NCBI GenBank assembly: GCA_934754655.1
Contig: CAKVIC010000001.1
Span: forward strand, 62,001-126,000
Source of the DNA: an uncultured Candidatus Melainabacteria bacterium
GTDB lineage: Bacteria > Cyanobacteriota > Vampirovibrionia > Gastranaerophilales > Gastranaerophilaceae
DNA length: 64,000 nt
Direction: 5' to 3'
The translations under genes were made by a program, and so were the position numbers. Below are positions 42,064 to 51,496 of the stretch, piece after piece; within the stretch, counting starts at the first letter, position 1; each line of letters begins with the position of its first letter. Below the pieces are notes generated by a model that had not been told where the DNA came from, searched no databases, and saw nothing but the letters and a program-made list of their open reading frames with translations.

Positions 42064-43818
42064 ATGATACAAGAAATTAATGAACTAGTTGGAAATAAAG
42101 AATTTGAAAAAGCAAAGCCTTTGATTGAAACAGCACTAAAAGATTCGCCAAACGATGTCGAATTATTAAAATTAGCAGGATTGGTTGAAGTTAATCTTGA
42201 AGAATGGGTAAAAGCTCGGGAATATTTTGAGACTGTCGTTAAGTATGATTCTCAAGATGCTACATCTTGGTTTTATTTAGCATCTTGTTACGAAAACCTT
42301 GGGGATTTTATTTCTGCAAAAAACTCATATATCAAAGTTATTGAATTACGAAAAGAATTTGTAAAAGCATACAAAAGTCTTTGCATAATTTTACTTAAAT
42401 TAAATGATTTACAACTTGCAATTGATTATGCTCGACTTGGCATGGAATATGAAAATGAAGATTACATGTTTGATTTTATAATCGGTACAGCTTTTATGAA
42501 AGCTAAGGATTTTGAACAAGCATTACCGGTACTAGTGGAAGCTGACAAAAAATTCCCTAACAATCTAGCTATTTTAAACGGAATTGCAACTTGCTCTGTT
42601 GCTCTAAAGAAATTTGAAGATGCTATAAAAGTATATGAGCGCTCAATAGAAATTGTTCCCAAAAGTCCAATGGCATATTTTAACTTGGGTTCTGTTTATC
42701 AAATTATGCAAAACCACGAAAAAGCATGCGAATTTTTTCAGCAAGCACTTGATATCGAAGAAGATGAAACTTTTATAGCAGCCCTTGCAATGTCAGAAAT
42801 TAAATTAAAAAAATATGAAACAGCTCTTGAACACTATAAACAATTGGCACTAATGTGTCCTGCAAAAGAAAATTATAAGTATAATATAGTTACATGCTAT
42901 GAAGCGCTTAATCAATTAGAAACAGCAATAAAACTTTTAGAAGAATTGATTAAAATTAATCCAAAATCGTTAATAGCAGCTCAAAAGCTTGCTAGTCTAT
43001 ATATAAGAACTAATCAATTAGCAAAAGCAAAAAACATATACGATAACATACTGTTAAAAAATAACGTTACGACTGATATTATGCACCAATATGCAATCTT
43101 ATCATCAAATTTGCACGACACAGAAACCGCAGAAAGAATTCTAAAAAAAGTTATCAAAATGAATCCTGAGATTCCGCAAGCACACAAGGATTTAGGAATA
43201 ATTTATTTAAATAAACGCCTATTTGATTACGCAGAGGATGAATTTAAAACTGCAATGAAACTTGCACCTGATAATTTCGATATACTTTTTGAATATGCTT
43301 GTTTTTTATATTCAGTATCTAAAAACAAAGAAGCCGAAGAATATTTTACAAAAATTTTATCAATGAATCCTAATGATCCAATTGCACTAATGTTTAATGC
43401 ATTAAATGAACTTGTTTTAAATAAATTAGAAGAAGCTAAAGATTCTATAATGAAATCCTTAAAAATTGAACCACACCATGAATACATTCAATTTTGCGCA
43501 GGACGAATTTTGTACGCTAAAGGCGAATATGAAGATGCAAAAATGTATCTAATAAAAGCTGTTGAACAAAATCCTAATATTGAAACACAAAACACTTTAG
43601 GTTTAACGTATTTTGCTTTAAAAGATTACCAACAAGCCTTGAATATATTTTTAAATATTTATTCAAAATGTCCAGAAAGTGTTCCTATTTTAATGCAAAT
43701 TGCGCAATGTTATGAAAAATTAAACAACAACGATAAGGCTTTAGAATATTTAAATAAGCTCGTAGACATTTTCCCCGAAAATGAAGAAGCCCACGAGCTT
43801 ATTAGAAAACTTTCTTAA
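42064..43818 (+). CDS. Large TPR-repeat protein
   Basis: A 584-residue soluble protein made almost wholly of about 16 tetratricopeptide repeats (for example AWYFLASC-like WFYLASCYENLGDFISAKNS and AYFNLGSVYQIMQNHEKACE). No signal peptide or catalytic domain. Such superhelices hold protein complexes; the partner is unknown. It shares the operon of rlmB and the sigma factor. Confidence 0.85.
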   Translation: MIQEINELVGNKEFEKAKPLIETALKDSPNDVELLKLAGLVEVNLEEWVKAREYFETVVKYDSQDATSWFYLASCYENLGDFISAKNSYIKVIELRKEFVKAYKSLCIILLKLNDLQLAIDYARLGMEYENEDYMFDFIIGTAFMKAKDFEQALPVLVEADKKFPNNLAILNGIATCSVALKKFEDAIKVYERSIEIVPKSPMAYFNLGSVYQIMQNHEKACEFFQQALDIEEDETFIAALAMSEIKLKKYETALEHYKQLALMCPAKENYKYNIVTCYEALNQLETAIKLLEELIKINPKSLIAAQKLASLYIRTNQLAKAKNIYDNILLKNNVTTDIMHQYAILSSNLHDTETAERILKKVIKMNPEIPQAHKDLGIIYLNKRLFDYAEDEFKTAMKLAPDNFDILFEYACFLYSVSKNKEAEEYFTKILSMNPNDPIALMFNALNELVLNKLEEAKDSIMKSLKIEPHHEYIQFCAGRILYAKGEYEDAKMYLIKAVEQNPNIETQNTLGLTYFALKDYQQALNIFLNIYSKCPESVPILMQIAQCYEKLNNNDKALEYLNKLVDIFPENEEAHELIRKLS

Positions 43819-43827
43819 AATATTAAA

Positions 43828-44175
43828 TTAAGCAAATAGCTCAAAAGTTCCTTGTTTTTTACTTAACAAATTTTCATTTGCAGCTTTCATAGATTCTTTA
43901 TTTATACCAAGAATTTGTTCCATTAAATTTTTACCCTTTAATGAAATTGCAAAGCCTGGCATTGTTTTATCTGTATAAATAAAACGATCTAAGCCTTTAT
44001 GATAATCAATGAATAAATCTCTGCTACTAAAATCTTTAATAACTTTTTCGATATTAATTAATTCACCTAGCTTGTTTTCTGCTTTTGCGCATGCAACCAT
44101 TTTTTCTAAAGCTTCAGTATGAATACCAGCTTTAAAATTACAATTTGTTCCCCCATTAATAGAATTTACGTTCAT
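43828..44175 (-). CDS. Small F-K-motif protein
   Basis: A 115-residue protein whose leader ends in TNCNFKAGIHTEAL (F-K at about residues 14-15). The rest is a charged, partly helical sequence ending LLSKKQGTFELFA. No recognised domain. AGGGG ribosome binding site. It adds to the set of proteins with the same short leader type. Confidence 0.6.
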   Translation of the reverse strand: MNVNSINGGTNCNFKAGIHTEALEKMVACAKAENKLGELINIEKVIKDFSSRDLFIDYHKGLDRFIYTDKTMPGFAISLKGKNLMEQILGINKESMKAANENLLSKKQGTFELFA

Positions 44176-44287
44176 ACATTTTCCCCTATAATATTTTTAT
44201 ACTACACCAATTATCATAATACTTAAAAAAAAACTTTTTTGCTATTATATGAAGAAATATTAAGTTAAAATTTTTTATTTTAAATAA

Positions 44288-44321
44288 ATCGTCAGTAATG
44301 AAGAAATTCACTACTGACGAT
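44288..44321 (-). terminator. Terminator of lpxA
   Basis: 15-base stem with one mismatch (arms 44288-44302 and 44307-44321), followed on the minus strand by ATTTATTT. Confidence 0.6.
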
Positions 44322-44349
44322 AGTTATATATTATGTCCTCTATTATAAA

Positions 44350-45195
44350 TTACATTTCGTCATTACCCAATGATTGATATCCGGATTTATGAGATTTTAA
44401 TAACACTCCGCGTTTTGAAGATTTTATAAATTCAATCATTTTTTCGATATATTCATTCATTGGAATTTCTGCTTGAATTTTTTCAATTGCTTGAGAGGTG
44501 TTATATTCTTCAGAAATTAATAATTTAAACGCATCATTTACTGCAGTTCTAATTTCTTGAGAAATTCCTCTTCTTTTCATAGCTATAACATTTAATCCTC
44601 TTGGAACAGGAGGTCTACCTTCACCTTTTGAATATGGTAAAATGTCTTGTCTTGAAGCAGAGAAACCGCTGATAATAGCCATTTCACCGATTCTGATATT
44701 TTGATGAAATACGCTCATTCCACCTACGAACGCTCCAAATCCAACATGAACATGCCCACCTAAAGTTACTAAATTCGCCAAAATAACTTGATCTTCTAAA
44801 ACACAATTGTGTGCAACATGAGCTCCTACCATGATTAAACATTTATTACCAATTCTTGTTGTATAATCTCCACAAGCAGCGCCTCTGTGAATTGTTACAT
44901 TTTCCTTTATAATCGTTCCATCACCGATGACAACTTTAGTTTCTTCACCTTTATATCCTAAATCTTGAGGTTCAGAGCCTATTGTTGAAAATGGAGAAAT
45001 TGTACAATTTTCACCTATTTCTGCATATTCAATATATGCATTTGCAATTACTCGAGTACCTTTTCCAATTTTTACATTTTTTCCGATAACAACATTTGGT
45101 CCAATCGTTACACCTTCCGCTATTTGCGCAGTTGAATCAATTACTGCTGACGGATGTATATTGGCTTTTTCTAATACCATTGAATCATTACTCAT
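44350..45195 (-). CDS. lpxA: Acyl-ACP-UDP-N-acetylglucosamine O-acyltransferase
   Basis: A 281-residue left-handed beta-helix enzyme for the first step of lipid A synthesis in the cytosol. Hexapeptide repeats (IGPNVVIGKNVKIGKGTRVI) fill residues 25-200, the catalytic histidine is H129 in AHVAHNCVLED, and a C-terminal helical domain (200-270) starts RGLNVIAMKRRGIS. Slightly longer than E. coli LpxA (262). With msbA and lptB/lptF-like genes in the window it shows a lipopolysaccharide outer membrane. AGGAG seven bases before the ATG. Confidence 0.93.
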   Translation of the reverse strand: MSNDSMVLEKANIHPSAVIDSTAQIAEGVTIGPNVVIGKNVKIGKGTRVIANAYIEYAEIGENCTISPFSTIGSEPQDLGYKGEETKVVIGDGTIIKENVTIHRGAACGDYTTRIGNKCLIMVGAHVAHNCVLEDQVILANLVTLGGHVHVGFGAFVGGMSVFHQNIRIGEMAIISGFSASRQDILPYSKGEGRPPVPRGLNVIAMKRRGISQEIRTAVNDAFKLLISEEYNTSQAIEKIQAEIPMNEYIEKMIEFIKSSKRGVLLKSHKSGYQSLGNDEM

Positions 45196-45301
45196 TTCAT
45201 CACTCCTGTTTTTCTTATTTTACATATTAAAGTATAGTATAAAAAATCAAAAAACTTGAAAATCATTATATTATCTTAATATTAAATAAATTTTTTTATA
45301 A

Positions 45302-45337
45302 GAAAAGTTCGAAAAATTATCATTTTTCGAACTTTTC
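45302..45337 (-). terminator. Terminator of the PHP gene
   Basis: Perfect 16-base stem with a four-base loop (arms 45302-45317 and 45322-45337); the minus-strand 3' side is T-rich (ACTTTTCTTAT). Confidence 0.7.
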
Positions 45338-45358
45338 CACATATACAATACTTAAGAT

Positions 45359-46702
45359 TTAATTCAAAATTTTCTCTAATACTTCAGGAGTTATTTTAGG
45401 TTCATGAGAAAATATTTGCTTATCATGGCTATCTGTCCCACCTGTTAAAAACATATCATTTTTATACGCAAAATCTTCATACTGTCGACGAATTGCTTTA
45501 TATGTAGTTTCAGCATCCTCTGCAGAACCGTTTTTTTCTCCGATTTTTTTAAGTCTTGATGGCGTATATTGATGATTTGCTTCAATACCTTTAACTCCAA
45601 TTTTTTTAAGGTTCATAAGGAAATCATCACCAATATATTTTCCAAAACTTTTTATCGGATGAGTTAAAGAAGCATGACCATTATTTTGTACAATTTTATC
45701 AACAACAGTTTCAACCGGAAGCAAATACTTCGCTGAGAATTCTTTCATTTCTTTAACATTAGGCTCCTTGCCTATCATTTTATAATAATATTTTATAGCA
45801 TGTTTTATAGCGACGGTTCCACTTATATCATCAATACTACTTCTTCCCTCTTTACCATGAGATTTATAATAATCTTTTTCATAATTTACTATTTCATCAT
45901 AAGTTACATTTTTATTAAATTCTTTATTCTTTTCTGCTATAAATTCGTTAATAATAGTTTTTCGTTTATCTTTTAAATCCTTCAATAAATCTGCAATTCC
46001 TTTATCAAAAGGATTTAATGCCAATCCTGTAATATCATGTTTGACATCACCATTCTTAACACTAAATTCACATCCACTTACAAATTTTAAGTTTTTATAT
46101 TTTTCAGGATCTTTTGCAATAATTTTAACAATTTCTTTACAACCATCAATACTATCATGATCAGTAAGCGCAATCATAAATGGTGGTAAACCGTCTTTAT
46201 GCTTTTGTGCTGCAACTTTATCTGCATATTTTCTTGCGCATTCTAAAAATTCTTCAGGCGTTGCTTTGCCATCTGAAAAATTTGAATGAGTATGTAAAGA
46301 GACTCTAAAATTACCATCTATTGCATTTTTGTAAAATTCTTCTAAAGGTTTTGATTCAACTGTTTGTAAACCAGCTTGAAAATCTGTACGCTTGTATTTT
46401 TTAATCAAATCTGAAAATTCATCTTTGCCAACAATACTTTTTAAATCTTTTAAACTTACATTAATTCCTTCTGAAGCAAGCGTTTGTTGAAGTTCATTTT
46501 TAAAAGGCTTATCAAAAATTTTATGAGTTCTTTTATGTCTTATAATGAAAAACGCAGCAGCACCAGTTGCCAATACTCCACCAGCAACAGCATAACCAAA
46601 AGCTTCTTTTTTATGCAATGGTTTAGCTTCATTGTTTTCCCCTTTGTAACTATTTATTGTTGAAATGTTTGTTGTAATTTTACTGATTGGTAATAATTTC
46701 AT
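45359..46702 (-). CDS. PHP-domain metal-dependent phosphoesterase
   Basis: A 447-residue protein; the ATG at 46702 is used because GGAGG lies eight bases before it. The leader holds INSYKGENN (an F-K-like site with Y in place of F), then one hydrophobic segment (about residues 36-54, YAVAGGVLATGAAAFFII). The PHP domain (from about 132) has LHTHSNFSDG, IALTDHDSIDG, GCEFSV, HASLTHPIKS and GGTDSHDKQI, together the full metal-ligand set of phosphoesterases related to histidinol phosphatase and polymerase PHP domains. Substrate unknown. It has its own promoter. Confidence 0.82.
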   Translation of the reverse strand: MKLLPISKITTNISTINSYKGENNEAKPLHKKEAFGYAVAGGVLATGAAAFFIIRHKRTHKIFDKPFKNELQQTLASEGINVSLKDLKSIVGKDEFSDLIKKYKRTDFQAGLQTVESKPLEEFYKNAIDGNFRVSLHTHSNFSDGKATPEEFLECARKYADKVAAQKHKDGLPPFMIALTDHDSIDGCKEIVKIIAKDPEKYKNLKFVSGCEFSVKNGDVKHDITGLALNPFDKGIADLLKDLKDKRKTIINEFIAEKNKEFNKNVTYDEIVNYEKDYYKSHGKEGRSSIDDISGTVAIKHAIKYYYKMIGKEPNVKEMKEFSAKYLLPVETVVDKIVQNNGHASLTHPIKSFGKYIGDDFLMNLKKIGVKGIEANHQYTPSRLKKIGEKNGSAEDAETTYKAIRRQYEDFAYKNDMFLTGGTDSHDKQIFSHEPKITPEVLEKILN

Positions 46703-46743
46703 ACACACATCCTCCTTTAAAAGTCTACCCGAGATGTATGTAT

Positions 46744-46772
46744 ATTTTAAACTATAAAAACCTTTTTTGCAA
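46744..46772 (-). promoter_or_regulatory. Promoter of the PHP gene
   Basis: Minus strand TTGCAA (46772-46767), 17-base spacer, TAAAAT (46749-46744); start point about 35 bases before the ATG. Confidence 0.55.
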
Positions 46773-46782
46773 CCTTAATTTC

Positions 46783-46800
46783 AAAATTGTATACAATTTT
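46783..46800. repeat. 18-base perfect palindrome
   Basis: AAAATTGTATACAATTTT, just upstream of the PHP promoter and directly after the gmhA stop. It may be an operator or a short terminator. Confidence 0.5.
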
Positions 46801-47367
46801 TTAAGAAAAATGTTTTTCTACAATAGCACAAATTATATGGCAAATCATCATATAAGTTTCTTGAATTTGAGGAACGCTTTGAGTCGGTATTTTAAAAATA
46901 TAATCACACAAACCTTCTATTTTACAAGTATTTTCTCCTGTAAAGCCTATTGTAATACACCCTTTTTGTTTTGCAACTTCAAGAGCTTTTACAATATTTT
47001 CAGAATTTCCAGATGTTGAAAGGGCAATAAAAATATCTTCTTTTCGACCTAATGCTTCAATTTGTCTTGAAAAAATATTTTTATACTCTGTATCATTTGC
47101 AATAGCTGTTACAACTGCAGAATTCGCACTCAACGCAATTGCACTTAAAGCTTTACGCACAACAAACATTTTTGCAATAAATTCGCCGGCTATATGTTGC
47201 GCATCATTTGCTGAACCACCATTTCCAGCTATTAAAACCTTATTATCAGTTTCATAACATTTTATAATTTTTTCGGCAACATTATCAATTTGAAGAAGAA
47301 AATCTTTATCTGATAATATTTTTTGTTTAATTTCAATTGAATCTTTTATATATTTAACTTTATCCAT
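46801..47367 (-). CDS. gmhA: Sedoheptulose-7-phosphate isomerase
   Basis: A 188-residue SIS-domain enzyme that makes D-glycero-D-manno-heptose 7-phosphate, first step of heptose synthesis for lipopolysaccharide core or surface glycans. Motifs: IAGNGGSANDAQHIAGEFIA (phosphate and zinc site region), ANSAVVTAIANDTEYKNIFS, ALSTSGNSENIVKALEVA and late QIQETYMMICHIICAIVE. Size is right. It is third in an operon after a HAD phosphatase and an LdpA-like gene. Confidence 0.9.
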   Translation of the reverse strand: MDKVKYIKDSIEIKQKILSDKDFLLQIDNVAEKIIKCYETDNKVLIAGNGGSANDAQHIAGEFIAKMFVVRKALSAIALSANSAVVTAIANDTEYKNIFSRQIEALGRKEDIFIALSTSGNSENIVKALEVAKQKGCITIGFTGENTCKIEGLCDYIFKIPTQSVPQIQETYMMICHIICAIVEKHFS

Positions 47368-47380
47368 AAAAATTTTACCT

Positions 47381-48349
47381 TTAACACAAGTGTTTCAACG
47401 AAGTTTCTACTAAATTTTTAGCGATTTCTAATGCCTTATCAAAAATTTCTTTATTCTCAAAAAAATCATTTCGCGAAGTATATTCTTTAACAATTTTTCG
47501 GGCATAAGAGCCTATTGCAACACCATTCATTGGAACTTCACAAAGTTTTGCTAATTCTGTTGTTTTCTCATTTGTACCGCCTGATGCAATGACATAAGCA
47601 TCTAAATTCGCACCTAAAAATAAATCTGCAGTTGCAACTGCTTGTAAAGTCGACTTATAACTATTTTTACCGCCTGACATTGGAATACCATCAGCTTGTA
47701 TAATCGTTTCATAAGGCTTTCTTATACTTAGCAATTGTTTGACTGTATCAATTAATTTTTCATCACCCAAAACTGAACGATTTATGCTAATACTCAATAT
47801 TCCCGTAAACATTTCATTAATCTGTTTCCAACGATTAAAATAATCTTCATCGTCATTTCCTGCAACGTGAAGTTCAATACAATCCAGCCCTTTTGTAATC
47901 AATGGCGGTAAAAGTTCTTCTAAATCAGTAGGTTTTTGTACTAACGAAATACATTCTTGCGGACAAATTTCAACACATTTTTTGCAGCCAATACATTTTT
48001 TCGTGTTTACTTCTGATTTATTTTCTGAAATTTCAATAGCTTGCTGTAAACATAAATCCTTACATTGACCACATTTTATACAATTTTGCTCATCAATTTG
48101 AGCTTTACAAAAATGTTGATCACTTTCAACCCCGACACTTATACATAAATACGCAGAATTTTCTTTTCCAACACGCTTAAGCCCTTTTTTTGCAGCATCA
48201 ATAACTTTTTCATTTGCACATATATCAAAAAAACTACATCCGGCTTGAGAATAAAGAGCTGTCAGTTTTTCTATCTCATCAACATCTTCATTTCCTGCAC
48301 CGCAAATCAATTTAAAACATTTATTATCCTTTAAAATATCTGTCAACAT
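47381..48349 (-). CDS. ldpA: LdpA-like two-[4Fe-4S] protein
   Basis: A 322-residue protein. The N-terminal region (LTALYSQAGCSFFDICANEK, VIDAAKKGLKRVGK) and central two ferredoxin-type clusters CIKCGQCKDLC (then CxxxC spacing) and CIGCKKCVEICPQEC, followed by a TIM-barrel-like C-terminal half (CIELHVAGNDDEDYFNRWKQ), match cyanobacterial LdpA, a redox-sensing iron-sulfur protein that adjusts circadian period to light or quinone state. In a non-photosynthetic cell it must do something else or sense redox more generally. It starts one base after the HAD stop. A generic ferredoxin-domain oxidoreductase is the alternative. Confidence 0.75.
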   Translation of the reverse strand: MLTDILKDNKCFKLICGAGNEDVDEIEKLTALYSQAGCSFFDICANEKVIDAAKKGLKRVGKENSAYLCISVGVESDQHFCKAQIDEQNCIKCGQCKDLCLQQAIEISENKSEVNTKKCIGCKKCVEICPQECISLVQKPTDLEELLPPLITKGLDCIELHVAGNDDEDYFNRWKQINEMFTGILSISINRSVLGDEKLIDTVKQLLSIRKPYETIIQADGIPMSGGKNSYKSTLQAVATADLFLGANLDAYVIASGGTNEKTTELAKLCEVPMNGVAIGSYARKIVKEYTSRNDFFENKEIFDKALEIAKNLVETSLKHLC

Positions 48350-48350
48350 A

Positions 48351-49106
48351 CTATTTTATTTTAACCTCGCTTAAATTTTTTACAGTGTACTTACTAAATT
48401 TTTGCAAATCTTCTAAATCAACCTGACCGGTACTAACCAAGATTGAACCTTTTAATTTTGCGTTCTCAGCCATCATAGCATCCATTGGAGCATCACCTAT
48501 TACAATCGTACTTTCAGGGTTTGCTTGTAATTTTTCGATTGCAAGCAACGCAGGTTTGCCAGTTTTTTTCTCATACTCACAACTATCCTTGCCAATAACA
48601 CATTCAAAACAATCATCAATTTTTAAAATCTTTAAAATTTCCAAAGTATGCGCATACGAATCAGAAGTTACAACTGCTAATTTTGCACCTTTAGATTTTA
48701 AATTTTTGATAAATTCTTCTGAATATTCAATAAAATCAACATACTTTTCCATTTGTGACATAAATTCATGGTGAACATCATCAAACAAATCAGACATTGT
48801 TTTAAAATCAGTGATAATATCATATTTTTTTAAATACTTTACCATAAATTCAATAACATCAGTTCGTGACAAAGTGCCGACTGGACCGTTTTTAATAAGC
48901 CTGCAAATTTTCGGATTATGTCCTATTGCAAAACATAAATCTTCAAAGCAATTATTACTTAAATTAAACTTCTTTATAATAGCCTCAACTCTTTTTTCTG
49001 CCAATTTTCCCCAATACAAATGATCGTTCTGAAAAGTTCCATCCTTATCTAACAACACTGTATCAATACTCTTTAGTTCCCAATCTTTTGTATAAAAATT
49101 TAACAT
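48351..49106 (-). CDS. HAD-superfamily phosphatase
   Basis: A 251-residue hydrolase with motif I LLDKDGTFQND (nucleophile in DKDGT), motif II VVTSDSYAH, a lysine in IGKDSCEYEKKTGKPA and motif IV VIGDAPMDAMMA. The cap is of phosphoglycolate-phosphatase (C1) type. First gene of an operon with ldpA and gmhA; with gmhA next to it, a heptose-bisphosphate or sugar-phosphate phosphatase is possible, though its motif I is unlike classical GmhB (DRDGTIN). Confidence 0.82.
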   Translation of the reverse strand: MLNFYTKDWELKSIDTVLLDKDGTFQNDHLYWGKLAEKRVEAIIKKFNLSNNCFEDLCFAIGHNPKICRLIKNGPVGTLSRTDVIEFMVKYLKKYDIITDFKTMSDLFDDVHHEFMSQMEKYVDFIEYSEEFIKNLKSKGAKLAVVTSDSYAHTLEILKILKIDDCFECVIGKDSCEYEKKTGKPALLAIEKLQANPESTIVIGDAPMDAMMAENAKLKGSILVSTGQVDLEDLQKFSKYTVKNLSEVKIK

Positions 49107-49136
49107 TTAAAAATTTCTTCCTCTCTTACTGAAAAT

Positions 49137-49166
49137 ATTTTAGCAAAATTATAAAACAGATGTAAA
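49137..49166 (-). promoter_or_regulatory. Promoter of the HAD-ldpA-gmhA operon
   Basis: Minus strand TTTACA (49166-49161), 18-base spacer, TAAAAT (49142-49137). Confidence 0.5.
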
Positions 49167-49255
49167 GCGTTTTTTAGTAAAACTTAATATGATTTTTTAT
49201 TATCATCATGTTTATGCTACAATCTTATAAAGTAGTTTTTTAGAGAGGGAAGAGT

Positions 49256-51085
49256 ATGAAATTAAACGCAACTAGCGCACAAAATTCTTTTAAATACAGT
49301 TGGTTACTATCAAGAATTTTTCCGTATTTAAAACCATATTTATTTAGAATTTTTTTAGGATTTTTAATTGCAATTCCTTTAGGCTTATTAGATGGCGTTA
49401 CGGCTTTTGCGCTTAAGCCTTACATGGACTATGTTATTGGAGGCAAATCTTTTGATTTCAGCATAATGGGACATGCTTTTAGCGTTTCAAGTATCCAAAT
49501 GGCAATAATTTTACCACTAGGTGTTGTATTGTTTGCAGCGACCCAAGGTGTCTTGAGATACTTGAATGATTACATTTCAACTTGGTCAAGCCAAAAAATT
49601 ACAAATGATGTTAAAATCAGCCTTTTTCATAAATTAATAAATATGCACCCACAATTTTTCGATGAAAATTCTTCTGGTGTCATAATTCAAAGATATATGT
49701 CTGACCCTCAAGTTGCAGCAACGGGAATTGTTGACCAAATAAAAACAATTACAACAAGCGTTTTCGGAGCTTTAGGCTTAATTGCTGTTATGCTTTACAG
49801 TTCTTGGAGATTAGCTTTTGTTGGAGTTTTAGTTTTATGCATAGCATTTATTCCTGTAGCACTTATTAGAAAACGTATTAAAAATGCTTCTAATAAAACA
49901 ATGGTTATAGGTGGTAATTTAACAACAAGCATAAATGAAACTTACAGCGGGAATAAAGTCATAGCAGCTTATGAATTACAAGATAGACAAGAAAAATATT
50001 TCATAAATCAAACCTGGGAAGGGTTTAACGTTGCGATGTCATTGGTAAAACGTTCTGCGTGGATGTCACCTTTAATGTATTTAATTGCATCACTTGGCAT
50101 AGCTTTCGTTTTAGGTTATGGAACATATCTAATAAATACAAATCACATGACCGCAGGCTCTTTTGCATCTTTTGTAACATCATTACTTTTACTTTACAAA
50201 CCAGTCAAAACACTCGGAAACACTTTGACAAATATACAAAACTTGTTTGTAGCATTAGGTCGAGTTTTTGAATTATTTGATATTGATACCAATATAAAAG
50301 ATTGCGAAAACCCAATAGAATTAAAAGGTTTAGAAAATGGCATCACCTTTGAAAATGTATCTTTTGAATATGTTCAAGGTCAACCGGTACTAAAAAATAT
50401 CAACCTTAATATCAGAAAAAATGAAACAATTGCGATTGTAGGAAATTCCGGTGGCGGAAAATCAACTCTCGTAAATTTATTACCAAGATTTTATGACGTA
50501 ACTTCAGGCAGCATAAAAATTGACGACAATGATATTAGAAAATATTCTTTGAAATCATTAAGACATAATATTTCTATGGTTTTTCAAGATAACTTCTTAT
50601 TCACAGGCTCTATAAAAGAAAATATTATGATGGGCAAACCTGAAGCAACATTAACAGAATTAGAAACCGCAATTGCATCTGCTCATTTAGAAGAAGTTAT
50701 AAATGAATTGCCACAAAAATCGGATACCTTGCTTGGAGAACGTGGATTAACTTTATCAGGTGGTCAAAGACAACGTGTCGCAATAGCACGTGCAATGCTA
50801 AGAAATGCACCTATCGTAATTTTGGATGAAGCAACATCTGCACTTGACAATGAATCCGAAACCATTGTTCAAAAAGCTATGGACAATTTAGTTCAAAATA
50901 AAACCGTATTTATAATTGCACATAGACTTTCAACAATTAAAAATGCTGATAGAATTGCAGTTATTAATGATGGAGAATTAGTCGAACTTGGCACTCATGA
51001 AGAATTATTAAATATTGAAAATGGACATTACAAAGTTCTTTATGAAATGCAATTCAAAAAACAAGCTCAATCAAGTTTAGTTTAA
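49256..51085 (+). CDS. msbA: Lipid A/lipid flippase ABC transporter
   Basis: A 609-residue half-transporter: six membrane helices (about residues 20-325) followed by an ATPase domain. Walker A GNSGGGKST (396-404), Q-loop FQDNFLF, signature LSGGQRQR, Walker B IVILDEATSALD and switch histidine IIAHRLSTI are all intact. It resembles MsbA, which flips lipid A-core across the inner membrane as a homodimer. Other lipid or peptide exporters of the same family cannot be excluded. AGAGAGGGAAGAG site and a TGC-TACAAT extended -10 box (about 49215-49223) precede it. Confidence 0.88.
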   Translation: MKLNATSAQNSFKYSWLLSRIFPYLKPYLFRIFLGFLIAIPLGLLDGVTAFALKPYMDYVIGGKSFDFSIMGHAFSVSSIQMAIILPLGVVLFAATQGVLRYLNDYISTWSSQKITNDVKISLFHKLINMHPQFFDENSSGVIIQRYMSDPQVAATGIVDQIKTITTSVFGALGLIAVMLYSSWRLAFVGVLVLCIAFIPVALIRKRIKNASNKTMVIGGNLTTSINETYSGNKVIAAYELQDRQEKYFINQTWEGFNVAMSLVKRSAWMSPLMYLIASLGIAFVLGYGTYLINTNHMTAGSFASFVTSLLLLYKPVKTLGNTLTNIQNLFVALGRVFELFDIDTNIKDCENPIELKGLENGITFENVSFEYVQGQPVLKNINLNIRKNETIAIVGNSGGGKSTLVNLLPRFYDVTSGSIKIDDNDIRKYSLKSLRHNISMVFQDNFLFTGSIKENIMMGKPEATLTELETAIASAHLEEVINELPQKSDTLLGERGLTLSGGQRQRVAIARAMLRNAPIVILDEATSALDNESETIVQKAMDNLVQNKTVFIIAHRLSTIKNADRIAVINDGELVELGTHEELLNIENGHYKVLYEMQFKKQAQSSLV

Positions 51086-51148
51086 AAATATAGATTGTAT
51101 TTTTTATAAAAAGTGATATCATAATAGTATAAGAAGAAGGATTTTTAT

Positions 51149-51496
51149 ATGACAATTTCCCCAATAGATACATCACTTTATCCTGGCTTAATTGAAAGTG
51201 TTATTACAATGCCGGCAAAAGGCAGCTTATCTCATTCAGTTACGCCTATAGAAAGTAATGACGATTTTTCGGAACCGGTTGATTTAAGCAGTTATTACTC
51301 TAATATTGCAAATCAAGACCTATTTGCCGCTGTAGCTAACAATGTGGCAGAATCAGCACAAGCGCTAGATAATGCAATGTTAACAGCACTTGAGAACGGA
51401 ATGGGTGTTCAAGATGCAGTAAATATTAATTGTGCACTTAACGCTTATAAAGCTAACTGCACTGTCGCTAAATCAACTTTTGAATTGAAAATTTAA
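51149..51496 (+). CDS. Hypothetical small protein
   Basis: A 115-residue soluble protein, Asn/Ala-rich, with a disordered start (MTISPIDTSLYPGLIES) and a helical end (AQALDNAMLTALENGMGVQD, NAYKANCTVAKSTFELKI). Strong AGAAGAAGGA site. The end loosely recalls the helices of flagellar rod-type or YjfB-like proteins but I do not claim membership. Its stop overlaps the convergent nth gene by four bases. Confidence 0.55.
   Translation: MTISPIDTSLYPGLIESVITMPAKGSLSHSVTPIESNDDFSEPVDLSSYYSNIANQDLFAAVANNVAESAQALDNAMLTALENGMGVQDAVNINCALNAYKANCTVAKSTFELKI

Noticed and set aside
48351..49106. HAD gene as classical gmhB
   Set aside because: Motif I is DKDGTFQND with a phosphoglycolate-phosphatase-type cap, unlike GmhB (DRDGTIN, small cap); only its neighbour gmhA suggests the role.
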